DNA from: Hyperoodon ampullatus
Lineage: Eukaryota > Chordata > Mammalia > Artiodactyla > Ziphiidae
DNA: 64,000 nucleotides
Reading direction: 5' to 3'
Assembly (NCBI GenBank): GCA_949752795.1
Contig: OX457072.1
Span: 186,001 to 250,000, forward strand
Part shown: one piece after another, positions 1 to 11,960 of the stretch
How the letters are laid out: the number at the start of each line of letters is the position of its first letter
How positions within the stretch are numbered: position 1 is the first letter of the stretch
Made by a program: the position numbers and the translations under genes
The notes under the pieces: model-generated
What the model was told of the DNA's origin: nothing
Database searches by the model: none
The model's input: the letters and a program-made list of their open reading frames with translations, nothing else

Positions 1-760
1 TTCATTGGGTCAGAGGAGAGAAAAAGAGTCATAATACTAATAATTTTGTTATGTTTTAAACATTAGCAAATTATGATCATAGCTACGTAGTCACTCTTTG
101 GTTCTGTGAATTTGACCACTGCAGTATTTTTTCTACTGCAAAGGATCCTAATTTTCTCTTCCGTATTATTTCTGTAAATGGGCTGTAAACCTGAAGAAAG
201 TAATTGTATATGAAAATTTTCAGAGGATACCAGTTGGTTAGCTTTCCAAAGAAAGCAGGAGAAAATCAGCCTCTCCGTCTGTATCTCTGTGTCTTTCTCT
301 CTCTCTCGTATTTTGCTATGGCAGCCTGAGCAGACCAATACAGAAGGCGGTGCTGAGAAGTGTGGTGCTGCTGTAACAAATATCTTAAAATGTGGAAGTG
401 GCTTTGGAACTGGGTGTGGGTAGAGGCTGGGAGAGTTTTGAGGTGCACAGAGGCAAAAACTGGGATTGCTGTGAAGGGACTGCTAAAGATGATTCTGGTG
501 ACAGCTGAGAAAGAAGAGAAATGATTATATTTTTGATACATTTGGTTAAATAATATCATATTAATTTCATCTGTTTCTTTTTATTTTCTTAATATGGCTA
601 CTAGAAAATTTAAAATTACATAGCTTTCTTTCATTGGGCAACACTGAAATAGAGCTACATGTATGAACATGGATAAATATAAAAAGATAATATTGATGGA
701 AAAGTAGGTCATTCAGAGTTGTGTTCACAGGATACCGTTTAAACATTTTATATAAAGTTT

Positions 761-963
761 TGGGCTTCCCTGGTGGCGCGGTGGTTGAGACTCCGCCTGC
801 CGATGCGGGGGACGTGGGTTTGTGCCCTGGTCCGGGAAGATCCCACATGCTGCGGAGCGGCTGGGCCCGTGAGCCATGGCCGCTAATCCTGCGTGTCCGG
901 AGCCTGTGCTCCGCAACGGGAGAGGCCACAACAGTGAGAGGCCCGCGTACCGAAAAAAAAAAA
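761..963 (+). mobile_element. CHR-type SINE
   Basis: A complete tRNA-derived SINE begins GGGCTTCCCTGGTGGCGC and ends with an A-rich tail. The tRNA-like head carries an A-box-like TGGCGCGGTGG and a B-box-like GGGTTTGTGCCC, the internal RNA polymerase III promoter elements of this family. The body ends near GGCCCGCGTACCG. A perfect 16-base TSD (ATTTTATATAAAGTTT at 745-760 and 964-979) proves insertion by target-primed reverse transcription and suggests a fairly recent event. Confidence 0.95.
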
Positions 964-2029
964 ATTTTATATAAAGTTTAAAAGCTTGCAAAATAATACT
1001 ATACAGTATTTATGTGTGTGTGTGGTAGAAAAAGGATAAAAACAGGATGTTAATGAAATGCCAAATTCAGGAGAGAGTTACCTCTAGGAAGGAGGAAAAC
1101 TAGAACAGGAAGAGAGATATAGGAAATTACAACTGCATCATTAAAAAAACTGAAGAAAAATTTGTATTGTGTTAATATTTGATGAAGGATGATTGGGTAA
1201 TGAAAACATGTATTTTTTTATTATACTTTTCCATGTGCTTAAATTATTTCATAATAAGTAGTCAGTATCTCTGATTCTTGAAATATTTCTAGTAGAATTT
1301 TTCCATTTAACTAAGCGATGGGAGAGCCAGTGAAGTAACTTGTGCAACTGCAAAACAATAAAATAGCTGCACTGTGATTCAGAACCAAGTCTTTCTTCAT
1401 CCAAAACTCATAGCCCTCCTTTCTCATTAATCAGATTCTACAGTATAAAGATAAAATGTAAACTGAAGCTTCTGAACCCACAGGCTCCTCTGACCTGTCT
1501 TTGATTCTTCCCTTCTCCTCTCATCCCAGGTACATGCACCTCCGCATGCCTGCACACAGACACACCATGCACGTGCATTCATGCACACGTGTGCACATGT
1601 GCACACCATCTTTGTGAAAGAATGTGAGTTCCTTACTGTCAGGCTGGGGCTAAGACAGCTAGTGTCTGGTGAGCTGTACTTCCTCTCTGTGTCCATGTGA
1701 GGAAAGTTCCTCCACGTTCATCAGGATTTCAGGCTTGGGGGAGCAGTTCTAAAATAAAATATGCTGAAGTGTTGCCTCTTGCTCTCTTTTGCTAAAGATA
1801 TTTGTTATGGCCTTTTGCTTCCTGTTAGAAATGCCTATGTGAAGAATACCTGGTTTCCTTTGCTGACTAAGGCATTAGTTGTCTTTTTGATTGGCTGCTG
1901 AAGACATTATTTGTTGTGTTCCTCGTTGTCCTTTACATAGAGATCCTCTTAGGAATCAAAAAAAAACTTTCCAGAAAATAAATACAAAATTTAAAACATT
2001 TACTAAATGCTTAATGTGTTAGATGTGAT

Positions 2030-2130
2030 TATTTCTCCAAATTGAAGATGAGGAAATAGGCATGGGAAAGTTAAATAAATCGCTTAAGATAACCTGCTGT
2101 TGAGGGCAGGGCTGAGCTTGAGATGATGTT
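2030..2130 (-). repeat. Probable MIR SINE
   Basis: The text AGATGAGGAAATAGGCATGG followed by AAGTTAAATAAATCGCTTAA resembles the reverse complement of the MIR core. It is short and diverged. Confidence 0.4.
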
Positions 2131-2289
2131 GGGGTCATGTCTGTGCAATCTCTTTTTTCTCAAATCCAATCCACTTTTCTGTCTCTTCTCACCTGAATAC
2201 AGGTTTAATGTTGGTGATATTCGTAAGGTTCCAACCTGAACCTTGTCTTCTTACTTTTACATAATTTCCATAGACAGTCTTTTCTAACT

Positions 2290-3130
2290 CTCATACCTTC
2301 ATGCACTGTTTCTGTTCTTATGATCCCTGAACTTGTATCTCCGTGTCATATCCCTTTCTTAAGGCTCCAGACCCATAGAGCCGCTGCCTCTTGGTCAGTT
2401 TTACCTCAACTATTTCATAGGCATTGCAATATTAACATATCAAAACCATATTTAGTATTAGCAACTATCCCTCTCCAGATATATTGGACATATAATATTT
2501 CCTGAATTCCCGTTCTTGATAAATGTACCTCTCTTGCTGCTCAAACCAGGTGCTTGGGGTCTCCTTTGACTCTGCTTTCACTTTCATTTCTAACATCTGG
2601 GAGTCCTTAAGTATTGTTATATCTCCTTCCTTATTTTCTTTCTGGTCCACTTATCTCTACTCCCACTTCCCTCACATCTTCTTTATCTCTTGCTTTGATT
2701 ACGGAAGAGCCTTCTAGCTAGCTGCTTTGCCTACTTGCTCATAGTAGAGTCAGTTCTTCAGAATGTTGTTTGGATGATCATTCCATATCAAGATGTGACT
2801 TGGTTAGCCCCTGTTAAAACTGCCTGTGGCTCCTCCAGTGCCTCAGAGTAAAGCTGCATGCCCTGCTCTGGTCTGCAAGGTGTTCAGCAGCCCTCTCTCT
2901 TCTGCTGCTTGTAGATTTTCCTTCATGTGCTCTGTTCTCTCTGGCCTCATATTTGTGGTCTTCCTGTTCCTAGCCCCGAATGTACTTCCTTCTCTCTCTG
3001 CCTAATAACCTACACTTAGCTTTCAGCTTTAGGTGGCAGATCCTGATTCAGGTGGTAGTTCTTTCCTTCTCCCCTTCTCCCTGTGCCCCACCTGGCTTTG
3101 TTTTCCTCTTGTTCCCGTAGAGCCTGAACA
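2290..3130 (+). repeat. L2 LINE, ancient 3' part
   Basis: The pyrimidine-rich text contains recognisable blocks of the L2 3' region in order: AAAACTGCCTGTGGCTCCTC, GGTCTGCAAGGTG, CTGTTCTCTCTGGCC and TTCCTGTTCCTAGC. It is heavily diverged and no open frame is kept. Confidence 0.6.
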
Positions 3131-3283
3131 ACACTTCAATTGCAATACTTCCACCGCATTGTTTTATGACTATTTCGTTTTGACCTCCCCATCCCCACAA
3201 AGCCCTGTGTCCCCTTTGCTTCTGCATGTGAGTCCCCAAAACAGGCCACGTGTAGCTGGTTATTTGTTGACATTTTTCTAGGA

Positions 3284-3491
3284 CAGTGGTTCTCAACTGG
3301 GGATGATTTTGTCCCCCAGAGGACATTTGGCAACGCCTGGAGACATTTTGGATAGTCATGACTGGTGGGGCAGGGCCAGTACATCTAGTGGGCAGTGGCC
3401 AGGGATGCTGCTAGACACCCTGCAATGCACAGGACAGGACCCCACGTTATCCAGTGTGAAATGGCAACAGTGCTGAGGTTGAGAAGCCCTG
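3284..3491. mobile_element. Non-autonomous hAT DNA transposon (MER type)
   Basis: A 208-base element has imperfect terminal inverted repeats: CAGTGGTTCTCAAC at left and GTTGAGAAGCCCTG at right. It is flanked by 8-base duplications TTCTAGGA / CTCTAGCA (6 of 8 match). The CAG ends and 8-base target are hAT hallmarks. The internal text (GGACATTTGGCAACG, GCCAGGGATGCTGCTA) is that of a common ancient mammalian hAT-Charlie-like repeat whose exact name I cannot fix. Confidence 0.8.
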
Positions 3492-3740
3492 CTCTAGCAG
3501 GAAGCGCAAAACTTGAGAGTACTAAAAGAAAAGACATTCCATAACAAAAAGATGAAATTAAATTTGGAGTTCTCAAGTAACATATAAAACTTTTCAGGGT
3601 TGAGGAACTTAATTTTCAATGTAAACGACCCTGGTTCTTTTTGTGGCCTATTGTTAATATTTATTCGGAAGCTGTGTTTGGGGGGAAACGTGACCCCTGA
3701 GCTTATTACTGGGTTAGCAGTATTTAGTAATTAAACACTT

Positions 3741-3780
3741 CAGTAATGCAGTAATGTAGGCAGTAATGCAGTAATGTAGG
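3741..3780. repeat. 20-bp perfect tandem duplication
   Basis: The 20-base unit CAGTAATGCAGTAATGTAGG occurs twice head to tail. Each unit itself contains two near copies of GCAGTAATG, so this is a small higher-order tandem repeat. Confidence 0.97.
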
Positions 3781-4039
3781 CATGCAACTGAGATTATGAA
3801 AAGGGTAGTGGAACTAAGCTCTTCTTTTGAGAATTTTTTTCATTTACTTTTTCATATTCTAAATGCACCTGGTAACAGGTGACCTGGTTTTTGGAGGAGG
3901 TGTGGGGATGGGTGATGTCCTTTTTAAGCTCTTAAAAAGGTTTTAACTATAAAATCCTCAAAAAAGGCCAAATGTGGTAAACCCTTTGCCTTGTGTGTAG
4001 ATTAGGAAATGATGAAAACCATAGTGCTAACCAACCTCC

Positions 4040-4115
4040 ACACACACACACACCCACACCCATGCACACACCCACACCCATGCACACACCCACACACATG
4101 CACACACATATACCC
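4040..4115. repeat. CA-rich simple repeat
   Basis: Imperfect CACACA/CACCCACACCCATG units are repeated several times. The strand composition is strongly C/A-biased. Confidence 0.9.
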
Positions 4116-5251
4116 ACAAATGATAACCCTCATCCACTTGTATCCTCTTCACTTGTTCTAGCCAAGTGCCTGCTATAATGCCAGTGACACAGTCCATGCT
4201 GACTATCAGTAGAAAGGGCTCCTCATGAGGGTCCCTATAGCTACACTATGAATTGACCGGGTACAGAATCCATTCAACTAAATGTACAATTTACATTTAG
4301 TAAATTTAAAATTTAATGTAGGTATTAAATTAGGAGGGGCTACTGATATAGTGGATAATTAGAATGTTGAAGGGTAAATTGTTGCTGACATTAGAACAAT
4401 ACGGGACTGACTTGCAAAACCAAGTAATGGAAAAATAAAATACCTACCACACTTGAAAGTTTTAGCATGTGTCTGGGCAAAGACAGCAAACATTGCAGAA
4501 GAATGTTTTGATTCTTTTCTCCAGGATTGGCTGTTGATATGACTTCTGTTTTATAATCTGGTTTTCAAAAAAAATTCTTACTTATTTGGTAGTTCAGAAA
4601 TTTGAGTAAAAGAAAGAATAGGAAATGTTAGGAAGAAGACTCAGTGATTCATTCTTTAAGTAGTTCCTGTTGGTATTAGCAGTTTCAAATTAGCCTCTTG
4701 AAGATATAATATTGTATTGGAATTGTGTGGGAAAAGTCCATTTTTCAGCTTTAGGTTGGAGACTTCTTTGTTAAATTAAGTGGTTTACACCTGAAGAGGC
4801 AATTTTCTTTATAGTTGGCTTTTAACAAATAGTGAATATTATTTACCCCACATTAAAATTCAAAATCTAAACAATACTTTTTTTCCAATAGGTGTTAGAT
4901 TACAATGACTAATGGCCATTCAGGTTGGTGTTATGAGTTCAGTTTTTGAGACTGACATATGTGTGGCACATTTCTTTTAGTTTATTGAAGGAAGATTGAG
5001 ATATTTGTACTGAATTTGGTGGATTCTGTGAGATAGTGCCTGGCTTACAATTGATTTAATCTCTTGTCTTTGGGTATATGGCTTACTTAGTTTGGATTTT
5101 GTGTCAAAATAGAAGTTTAAGCTACAGATACTATATCTGCAAAGTTTTTTCAATGAATATAGTCATAATACAATAATAGGCATGTGTAAATGTGAATTTT
5201 AATAAAGAGTTCTCCAAATTTAATTGCATTTCTCTTAATTTTTTTTTTCAG

Positions 5252-5499
5252 ACAAATCCTACAGAAATTTTAGAGTATTCATCAGATAGTGAAAAAGATG
5301 AGTCGGAGAATGTCTTGTTCATTGATTCAGAATCCTCTCACAAATACCACATGGATTTTGGATCAGATGGAAGACAGGTTATGGAGAGACTGATAAACCC
5401 GAGGGTAAAATCTACAGAGACCATTTTACATACACCCCAGAAAGAGACAAAGCTTCTCAAGACTCCAGAAAATTCAGCAAAGAAGAAGAAGCTTTTAAG
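5252..5499 (+). CDS. SPIDR: SPIDR internal coding exon (first in window)
   Basis: A 248-base exon follows a strong polypyrimidine tract and CAG acceptor (5249-5251) and ends at AAG|GTTAAA. It opens in phase 0 and leaves two bases (AG) for the next exon. The peptide begins TNPTEILEYSSDSEKDESEN, is acidic and serine-rich, includes KSTETILHTPQK, and ends in a lysine-rich KKKKLL. This matches the N-terminal, low-complexity part of SPIDR, the scaffold that brings BLM helicase and RAD51 together during homologous recombination in the nucleus. The upstream ATG at 5192 lies in the intron, before the acceptor, and is not a start. The donor is weak (GTTAAA instead of GTRAGT). Without splicing, the frame would run into the intron and stop at 5629. 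Identity rests on remembered protein similarity and on the two downstream exons fitting in phase. Confidence 0.9.
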
Positions 5500-6859
5500 G
5501 TTAAATTACACCTTTTTAAATACTTTTTTAAAAAAGTTTTTCTCTTTCTTAAAAAGCCCAAATACCTACAATGTTAATTTAAAAATACTTATTTACTTGG
5601 GAAGGAAGATTGACAGAATAGAATTATAATTCTGATAAGCAGTTATGGAGTCCTAATTTCTAGAGATTGTTTATGGAATTGTTCATCCTAGTTGAGCATT
5701 CACTGTTTCAGTCATAACCAGCTTATGTGACTGTTTTCCTTAATGGAGATTGGTTGTTTGGGTTTATCAAATTTTATTGAGCACCCGTGTTCCAAGTGCT
5801 ATCTTAGACAAGTAAGACAAGTAAATGACTGTTCCTGTTTTTGAGTAAATTATGTCTAAAAGAGGGAAGTAGAAATATAGACTATTGAGATTACTTTTGT
5901 GATTGTGGTTGGCCAGGGAAACAGTTACAGATGCAAAGACTTATGGGCAAGGATTCATGGGCAAGAAACTGTCTGGTGTGTGTGTGAAGAACCATAGGGG
6001 CCAGGCCGTGGAGGGCCCAGCAAGACGTGTGAAGGGGCCTGGTGTTTGCCATGTAGGGGGACATGTCCCAACCCTGTGTTGTACCTCATCTCTTTGTGTT
6101 TTAAATTAGAACAAAACAGTGAAAACAAAACCCCAGTGAAAGTGAGAAGGAGAACTTGTGGGAAACAGTGCCACAAAAGCTGACTCAGTGGACAGTTTCA
6201 AGGAAAAAGGAGTGTAGTAGGAAGTGTAAACATGGCGATGAAGAACACGGTTTTAGATCTGTTCAGGATATGTCTGCGTCAAGGAGGGCAAGTACAATGC
6301 ACACCAAGGAGAGCCCAGTGACACTGCCGGACAGTGTTGGTGGACTGGTGGAGGAGGAGGCGAAGGGCTCGAGTTGTGGACATGGTGCTGTGACCCCTCT
6401 GCTAGAAGCTGGGATTCAAGGCAGGAGAGGGGTGGGGAGCTTAGGTTGCAAGTTTGATCAGGCTTGATTGGGATCCATTGTCTAAAGAGATCGCAGAGAA
6501 AAGGTGAGATGGATTTAGAGAGTAATAGGGAAGACCCAGTGGAGGCAGAGAGGTTAGGAATAATTACTCTCAGTGTCCAGGAAAGGAAGTGGGAGAGGGA
6601 GGCCTGTCTTGAATAAAGGAGTGGAGAGGAGAGTAAAAGGATGTGACCGAGTCTAGTGGGATGGACATAGCATGGTGAGTCAATTGATGCCTGTTCACTG
6701 TATTTTTTTTTTAACATAAGACAAGACAGAAGGCCTTATGCCCAAAGTGAAGAAGCTACAGCCTCAAATGAATATGGTGATGGTTTGTAATAGTCTCTGG
6801 AGAAAACAGGAAAGGAAGCAAATTAAAGGGATATGAATGTCTTTGTTGAAGTTGATCCT

Positions 6860-7020
6860 ATGCAATTAGAGAAGGTCATGTTCCCAACCCTGTTGGGGGC
6901 CTGCTGTGTGCCAAGCACTGTTTCATGTCCTGGAGGCACAGCAGTGAACAAAGGCAATGAAAACTCTACCTGTCCTGAGGGGAAGGCTGATGAGGAGCCA
7001 AGAAGTAAAGTAGACGTCAT
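6860..7020 (+). repeat. Ancient mammalian repeat (L2/MIR-age)
   Basis: The block GTGTGCCAAGCACTGTTTCA then GGCACAGCAGTGAACAAAGG is a well-known ancient interspersed motif. The family assignment is uncertain. Confidence 0.4.
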
Positions 7021-7576
7021 GCCAAAAGGAAATAAACTTTACGGAGAAAAAGTAGAAAAAGAGGGGCAGATGGCCAGGAGGAAGGGGAGGACGTTTCTAT
7101 TTTAAACAGGGGATCAGGGAAGCCTCTGAGAATGTGACTTATTGAGCAGCTGGAGGAACAGAGCTGACAGTTCCTGAGTTGCGGTGGGCGGGTGGTGAGG
7201 GGATCCTATGGTTTGGTGTGGTTTTCCTTGGTGGGAATATCATGAGGCTTTTTTGGGGAGTTGAGGTTATTAGTCTTTTGCTTTCTCTGTACATTGACTG
7301 TGCAAGTTCTTTTCACAGTTACCTGGGGTTTGAGTTTTTCATACTTCCAAACAAAAATTGGAGTTTCCCCACTATCTTTGCTGTTTGGCATCAAATGCTT
7401 TTATACTTGTATGCATACATTTTGGGGGAGTGTATAAAAGTTTGTATTTGTGTGGTCAATTCTGTAGGTCGGTCGTATTGTGTCAAGTTGCCTCCCAATT
7501 ACTTTTTAAACATAGGAAGTTCTGTATCCTTAGTAATAGTAATCTCCTTTTATACATATTGTGTTATCTTCTTTCA

Positions 7577-8854
7577 GTTTTATTGAGATTTAATTGACAT
7601 AGAGCACTGCGTAAGTTCAAGTTCAAGCATAATGACTTGTATATATTGTGAACAGTCATTTACTTGTCTTACTTGTCTTAATTGTGCGGAAGCTTTTTAG
7701 TTTGATATTGTTCCACTTGTTTATTTATTATTATTATTTTTTTGCAGTACGCAGGCCTCCCACTGTTGTGGCCTCTCCCGTTGCGGAGCACAGGCTCCGG
7801 AAACGCAGGCTCAGCGGCCATGGCTCACGGGCCTAGCTGCTCCACGGCATGTGGGATCTTCCCGGACCGGGGCATGAACCCGTGTCCCCTGCATTGGCAG
7901 GCAGACTCTCAACCACTGCGCCACCAGGGAAGCCCCCTGCTTGTTTATTTTTGATTTTGTTGTTTGTGCTTTAGGTGTCATATCCAAAAAATCATTGCCA
8001 AGACCCATGTCATGGAGCTATTTTCCTTGATTTTCTTGTAGGAGTTTTATGGTTTCAGGTCTTACATTTAAGTCTTTAATCCATTTTGAGTTAATTTTTG
8101 TGAATGGTGTAAGGTAGGGTCTAGTTTCATTCTTTTGTATGTGAATATCCAGTTTTCCCAGCACCATTTATTGAAGAGACTGTCTTTTGTCAATTGGGTG
8201 TTCTTGGCTCCCTTGTCAGATATTAATCAACTGAGTATGCATTTATTTATTTCTGGGCTCTCTTTTCTGTTCCGTTGGTCTATGTATCTCTTTTTATGCT
8301 GGTACCATACTTTTTTGATTACTATAGCTTTATCTTATAGCTTATCTTGTAATTAGGAAGTGTGATGCTTCCCACTTTGTTCTTTATCAGGATTTCTTTG
8401 GCTGTTTGGGGTCTTTTGTGGTTCCATACAAATTTTTGGATTTTCTTTCTACTTCTATTAAAAATTCCACTGGACTCTTCCTAGGAATTGCATTGAATCT
8501 ATAGACGGCTTTGTATATTATGGACATTTTAACAGTATTAATTCTTCCAATCCGTGAACATGGGATATCTTTCCACTTATTTGTTTTCTCTTCTGTTTCT
8601 TTTATCATGATTTTATATATTGAAAATCCTAAAGATTCCACCAAAAAACTGTTAGATCTGATCAACAAATTCAGTAAAGTTGCAGGATACAAAATTAACA
8701 TACACAAATCAGTAGTGTATCTATAGAGACACTAATAATCCCATTTACAATAGCATCAAAAACCATAAAATACTTAGGAATAACGTCAGCCAAGGAGGTG
8801 AAGAAGCTCTACAGTGAAAAGTACAAGACATTGCTGAAAGAAATCATGAGGTTT
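7577..8854 (-). mobile_element. Rearranged L1, 5' part inverted
   Basis: From 8610 leftward the minus strand reads L1 ORF2 C-terminal sequence, then after a gap the 3' end (TCTCAATAAAACTG on the minus strand near 7577). From about 8612 rightward the plus strand carries the ORF2 stretch that normally lies just upstream. Head-to-head L1 halves that meet at adjacent points are the signature of twin priming. A SINE (7730-7937) interrupts it. No open frame is intact. Confidence 0.75.
7730..7937 (-). mobile_element. CHR-type SINE inside an L1
   Basis: This copy lies in reverse orientation, with a T-rich tail at left and the GGGGGCTTCCCTGG head at right (about 7920-7937). It interrupts the minus-strand L1 sequence. 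Flanks CTTGTTTATTT on both sides fit a TSD derived from L1 sequence. It is therefore younger than the L1 it splits. Confidence 0.9.
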
Positions 8855-11490
8855 TTGACTATGTTCAGTTAGACATATATCTGAGTAGGAGTACGAGTCT
8901 GGACTTCACATGACAAGGTTGCTGCTAGATGTGAATTTGTAATCTTTAGTGTCCAGATGGTTTTTAGGGCATGAGCTGGGTCATTTCCTAGATCAAATGC
9001 ACACTGAAAGGAGAATCTGTCACAGAATCTGTGTCTTAGGCACTCTGCAGGGGTTGAGTCACAGAGGAAGAGGCTACTGAGGGAGGAATTAAATCTAAGA
9101 GAGCACGAAGTCCTGGAAAGCAGCCAGCTACGACAGATGCCGCTGGGTTTGCACTGTGGAGGACAGGGAATATAGAGCCTTCTCAGTGGAATGGTCAGGC
9201 AAAGTCAAATTGCTGTGGATTTAGAGAGAATGGAAGGAGAGAAACTGAAGACAGCATGCATAGAAAATTCATTGTGTGTGTTGCTTTAAGGGATGTAGAG
9301 AACTGTTTGCTAATTGAAAGGAATTTGGAGATTGAGATTTCTTTTTTATGAGTGGGAATGAGAGCATATTTTTTTATATATTGATGGGAAAGGTCCTCAG
9401 CAGGGGAAAGAGACGATAACTGTTGGAGTTGTGTCTGACTTGGTGAAAGGGGTTTCCAGATGGAGGGGTGTCCTGGGTTAGGAGCACAGTTAGTCCATCC
9501 ACAGACAGGTGAGAAGGCAGAGTCTCTTCAGGTGCAGGTAGATATATGTGGCAGTGGGAACTCAAGCAAGTTCTTGCTGATCACGTCTACTTTCTCGGTG
9601 AAATTGGAAGTGTCTTCATCAGCTGAGAGTAAGGAAAAGGAGATGATACTGGAGGAATGAGAAGAGAGAGTAGATGACATGGTCATGCAGTGGGGGAGTG
9701 AATTAACTAGGGAATTGCAGTAGGATTGTTTGGCAGGAGTGGTCATCATGAATTGAGTTTGAGACTGACTAGTCAGCATGGATTGAACCGTGGGGCTGCA
9801 GATGTGGAACAGAGTGTGGGACTGTCCACTGAGTATGATGAAACCAGTCAATAAAAGTCCTGAGAGTGATTGTGATATTGGACCATGAAATCTCGACTGG
9901 GTAAGGTCACAGTGAGAACATGCAGGGTGTAGAGCACAGAGATGGGGTTGCACCATCTGGTCGTGGCCTGGGGAGAGGTTGGTCAGACACTTCTGAAGTC
10001 ATGACACTAGAGGACATGAGCTGAACAGGTGCTGAACTGGTGCTCAGGAGTGAATTAATGGAGGGAGGCGGTTTGTAACCTTGAGGTTTAGAGGATGACC
10101 ATGGGCGATGAGTGGCTGAGGTGAGGTGGAGGACACACAGTCTTGGAGGAGAGGACTTCAAGGAATGAGGAGGTTGAGGTATCAGAAGCCTGGCAGGCAC
10201 TGATATCAACAAGAATGGTGGCCTGAAGCCAGAAGATAAGGCCTCCAAAGAGTTGCTGGCACAACTGTGGAGGTGCCTTCCCTGGGGTGAAGATGGTCTA
10301 TGTCCTCTCCTCTCCACCTCCTGGAATATAAGGGAGGTGCAAGATGGCCTGGAATCCTCAGTGAGGAGCAGGACTGCCCCTTCCAGACCCTTCATTCCTG
10401 TCAGGTGGAGAGGAGGGAGAAGACAGCTGCTTTTTAAGGTTCCTGCCTCAGGGGAGGAGCAGGAAGGTAAAGAGAACATGCGGAGAGGTTGAGGACACAG
10501 GGGTTTTGCTGGCAACTGAAGCAACTCCAGCAACATGCACGTGATTGTTTTCTTCTTGTGATTTCTAAGTGATAACTAAGAGATGTCTATTTTGTGGTTA
10601 TTCTTTTAAAGTTACTGTGTTGAAATACTAAAAGAGAGGTTGGTGTGATTAGGGTTGTCTGTCTCAGGCATCAAACTGGAAGACTTTTCTGTTGACAGTA
10701 GGAGGAGCTTTACTGAACTGACCAAAAGGCCCATGATTGCCGCAGGATGGCTGTTTGGTGACCTGCTTCAGAAGCAGGGGAAAGGGTTACATGTTTTGGC
10801 TCATATGTGTTTAGAGCATCATGTTTTAGAGAGTTAAGAAAATCACTTAGCCTGTTGTCTAGTAATGATTGAAGAAAGAGTTTTGCATTAAGTGTTTGAT
10901 TTGCTGACGTGAAGTCTTATGAAAATGCTGAGAATACAGACATCTTGATAATCCTCACAGGGAAAGATCACCAACTTTTGTCATAGAAGTTCAACAGGGG
11001 GCCTGAGGAAAATAAAACTGCTACTAAGGAAAAAAGCAGGTGTAAGTTACAGATTTTCATTATGTAGCATGAATATAGCAGTGATTAAAAGATTTTTTTT
11101 TTAACCTGATAAGGACTAGCTAGCAAGGATCAAGTTAAGTAGTTGGCATTTCAAGGCTGGAGAACACTGGCCCTCTCTCCCTGTGGTTTGCCCCACGGGG
11201 AAATGTTAATTCAGTCTCTTTGGGCTTTCTTCCTTGTTTATTTTTATTTTTGATTCATGGCACTGTTTGAGGCATAACTAATGAAAGTCAGTGCAACATT
11301 GTGTTGATATTTGAGTTATGTTGTCAATAATAAAGCCATATTACCACAGTCGTACGATCAAGTTTTTTTTCACAGTGTCTATTATACCTGACAGAGAGCA
11401 AAACTTGAAAATATTGTATACTATATTTATTTAAATTATTTTTTCTTCACCTAGTTTCTTTACCTAGTATAGCTTATTAAAAATATTATA

Positions 11491-11700
11491 GGGCTTCCCT
11501 GGTGGCGCAGTGGTTGAGAGTCCGCCTGCCGATGCAGGGGACATGGGTTCGTGCCCCGGTCCGGGAGGATCCCACATGCCGCGGAGCGGCTGGGCCCGTG
11601 AGCCATGGCCGCTGAGCCTGCGCGTCTGGAGCCTGTGCTCCGCAACGGGAGAGGCCACAACAGTGGGAGGCCTGTGTACTGCAAAAAAATAAAAAATAAA
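11491..11700 (+). mobile_element. CHR-type SINE
   Basis: This is a full short-form copy with intact A- and B-box regions and an A-rich tail (AAAAAAATAAAAAATAAA). No clean TSD could be picked out because both flanks are A/T-rich. Confidence 0.92.
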
Positions 11701-11960
11701 ATAATGATTTTTTTTTCTGGAACTTAGAATGTTTTTGAATCTTTATTTTTTTTCACTTCATACTTTGTAGAAATGTTTAGCCTTGTTGAATTGATGCCAG
11801 TAATCTTTTCAGATACAGTACCAATCTGTTTATTTTATATAAAAGATAATTAGACTATCTTAATTTGGTTAGTGAATTTATCTTTTTTTTCCCCCTCCAC
11901 TGGTGTTTTGGATTTTATCTGTGACTAACTTAGCAGACTATATTGAAAAGAGTTAATTTG

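Larger units (their letters stand above)
1..5251 (+). other. SPIDR: SPIDR intron, 5' part cut by window
   Basis: This is intron sequence upstream of the exon at 5252. The previous SPIDR exon was not recognised. Besides the repeats listed separately, 1-744, 980-2029 and 3800-5240 are AT-rich with no gene, RNA gene or clear repeat I can name. A dense (CACACC)n-like tract lies at 4040-4110. Confidence 0.8.
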
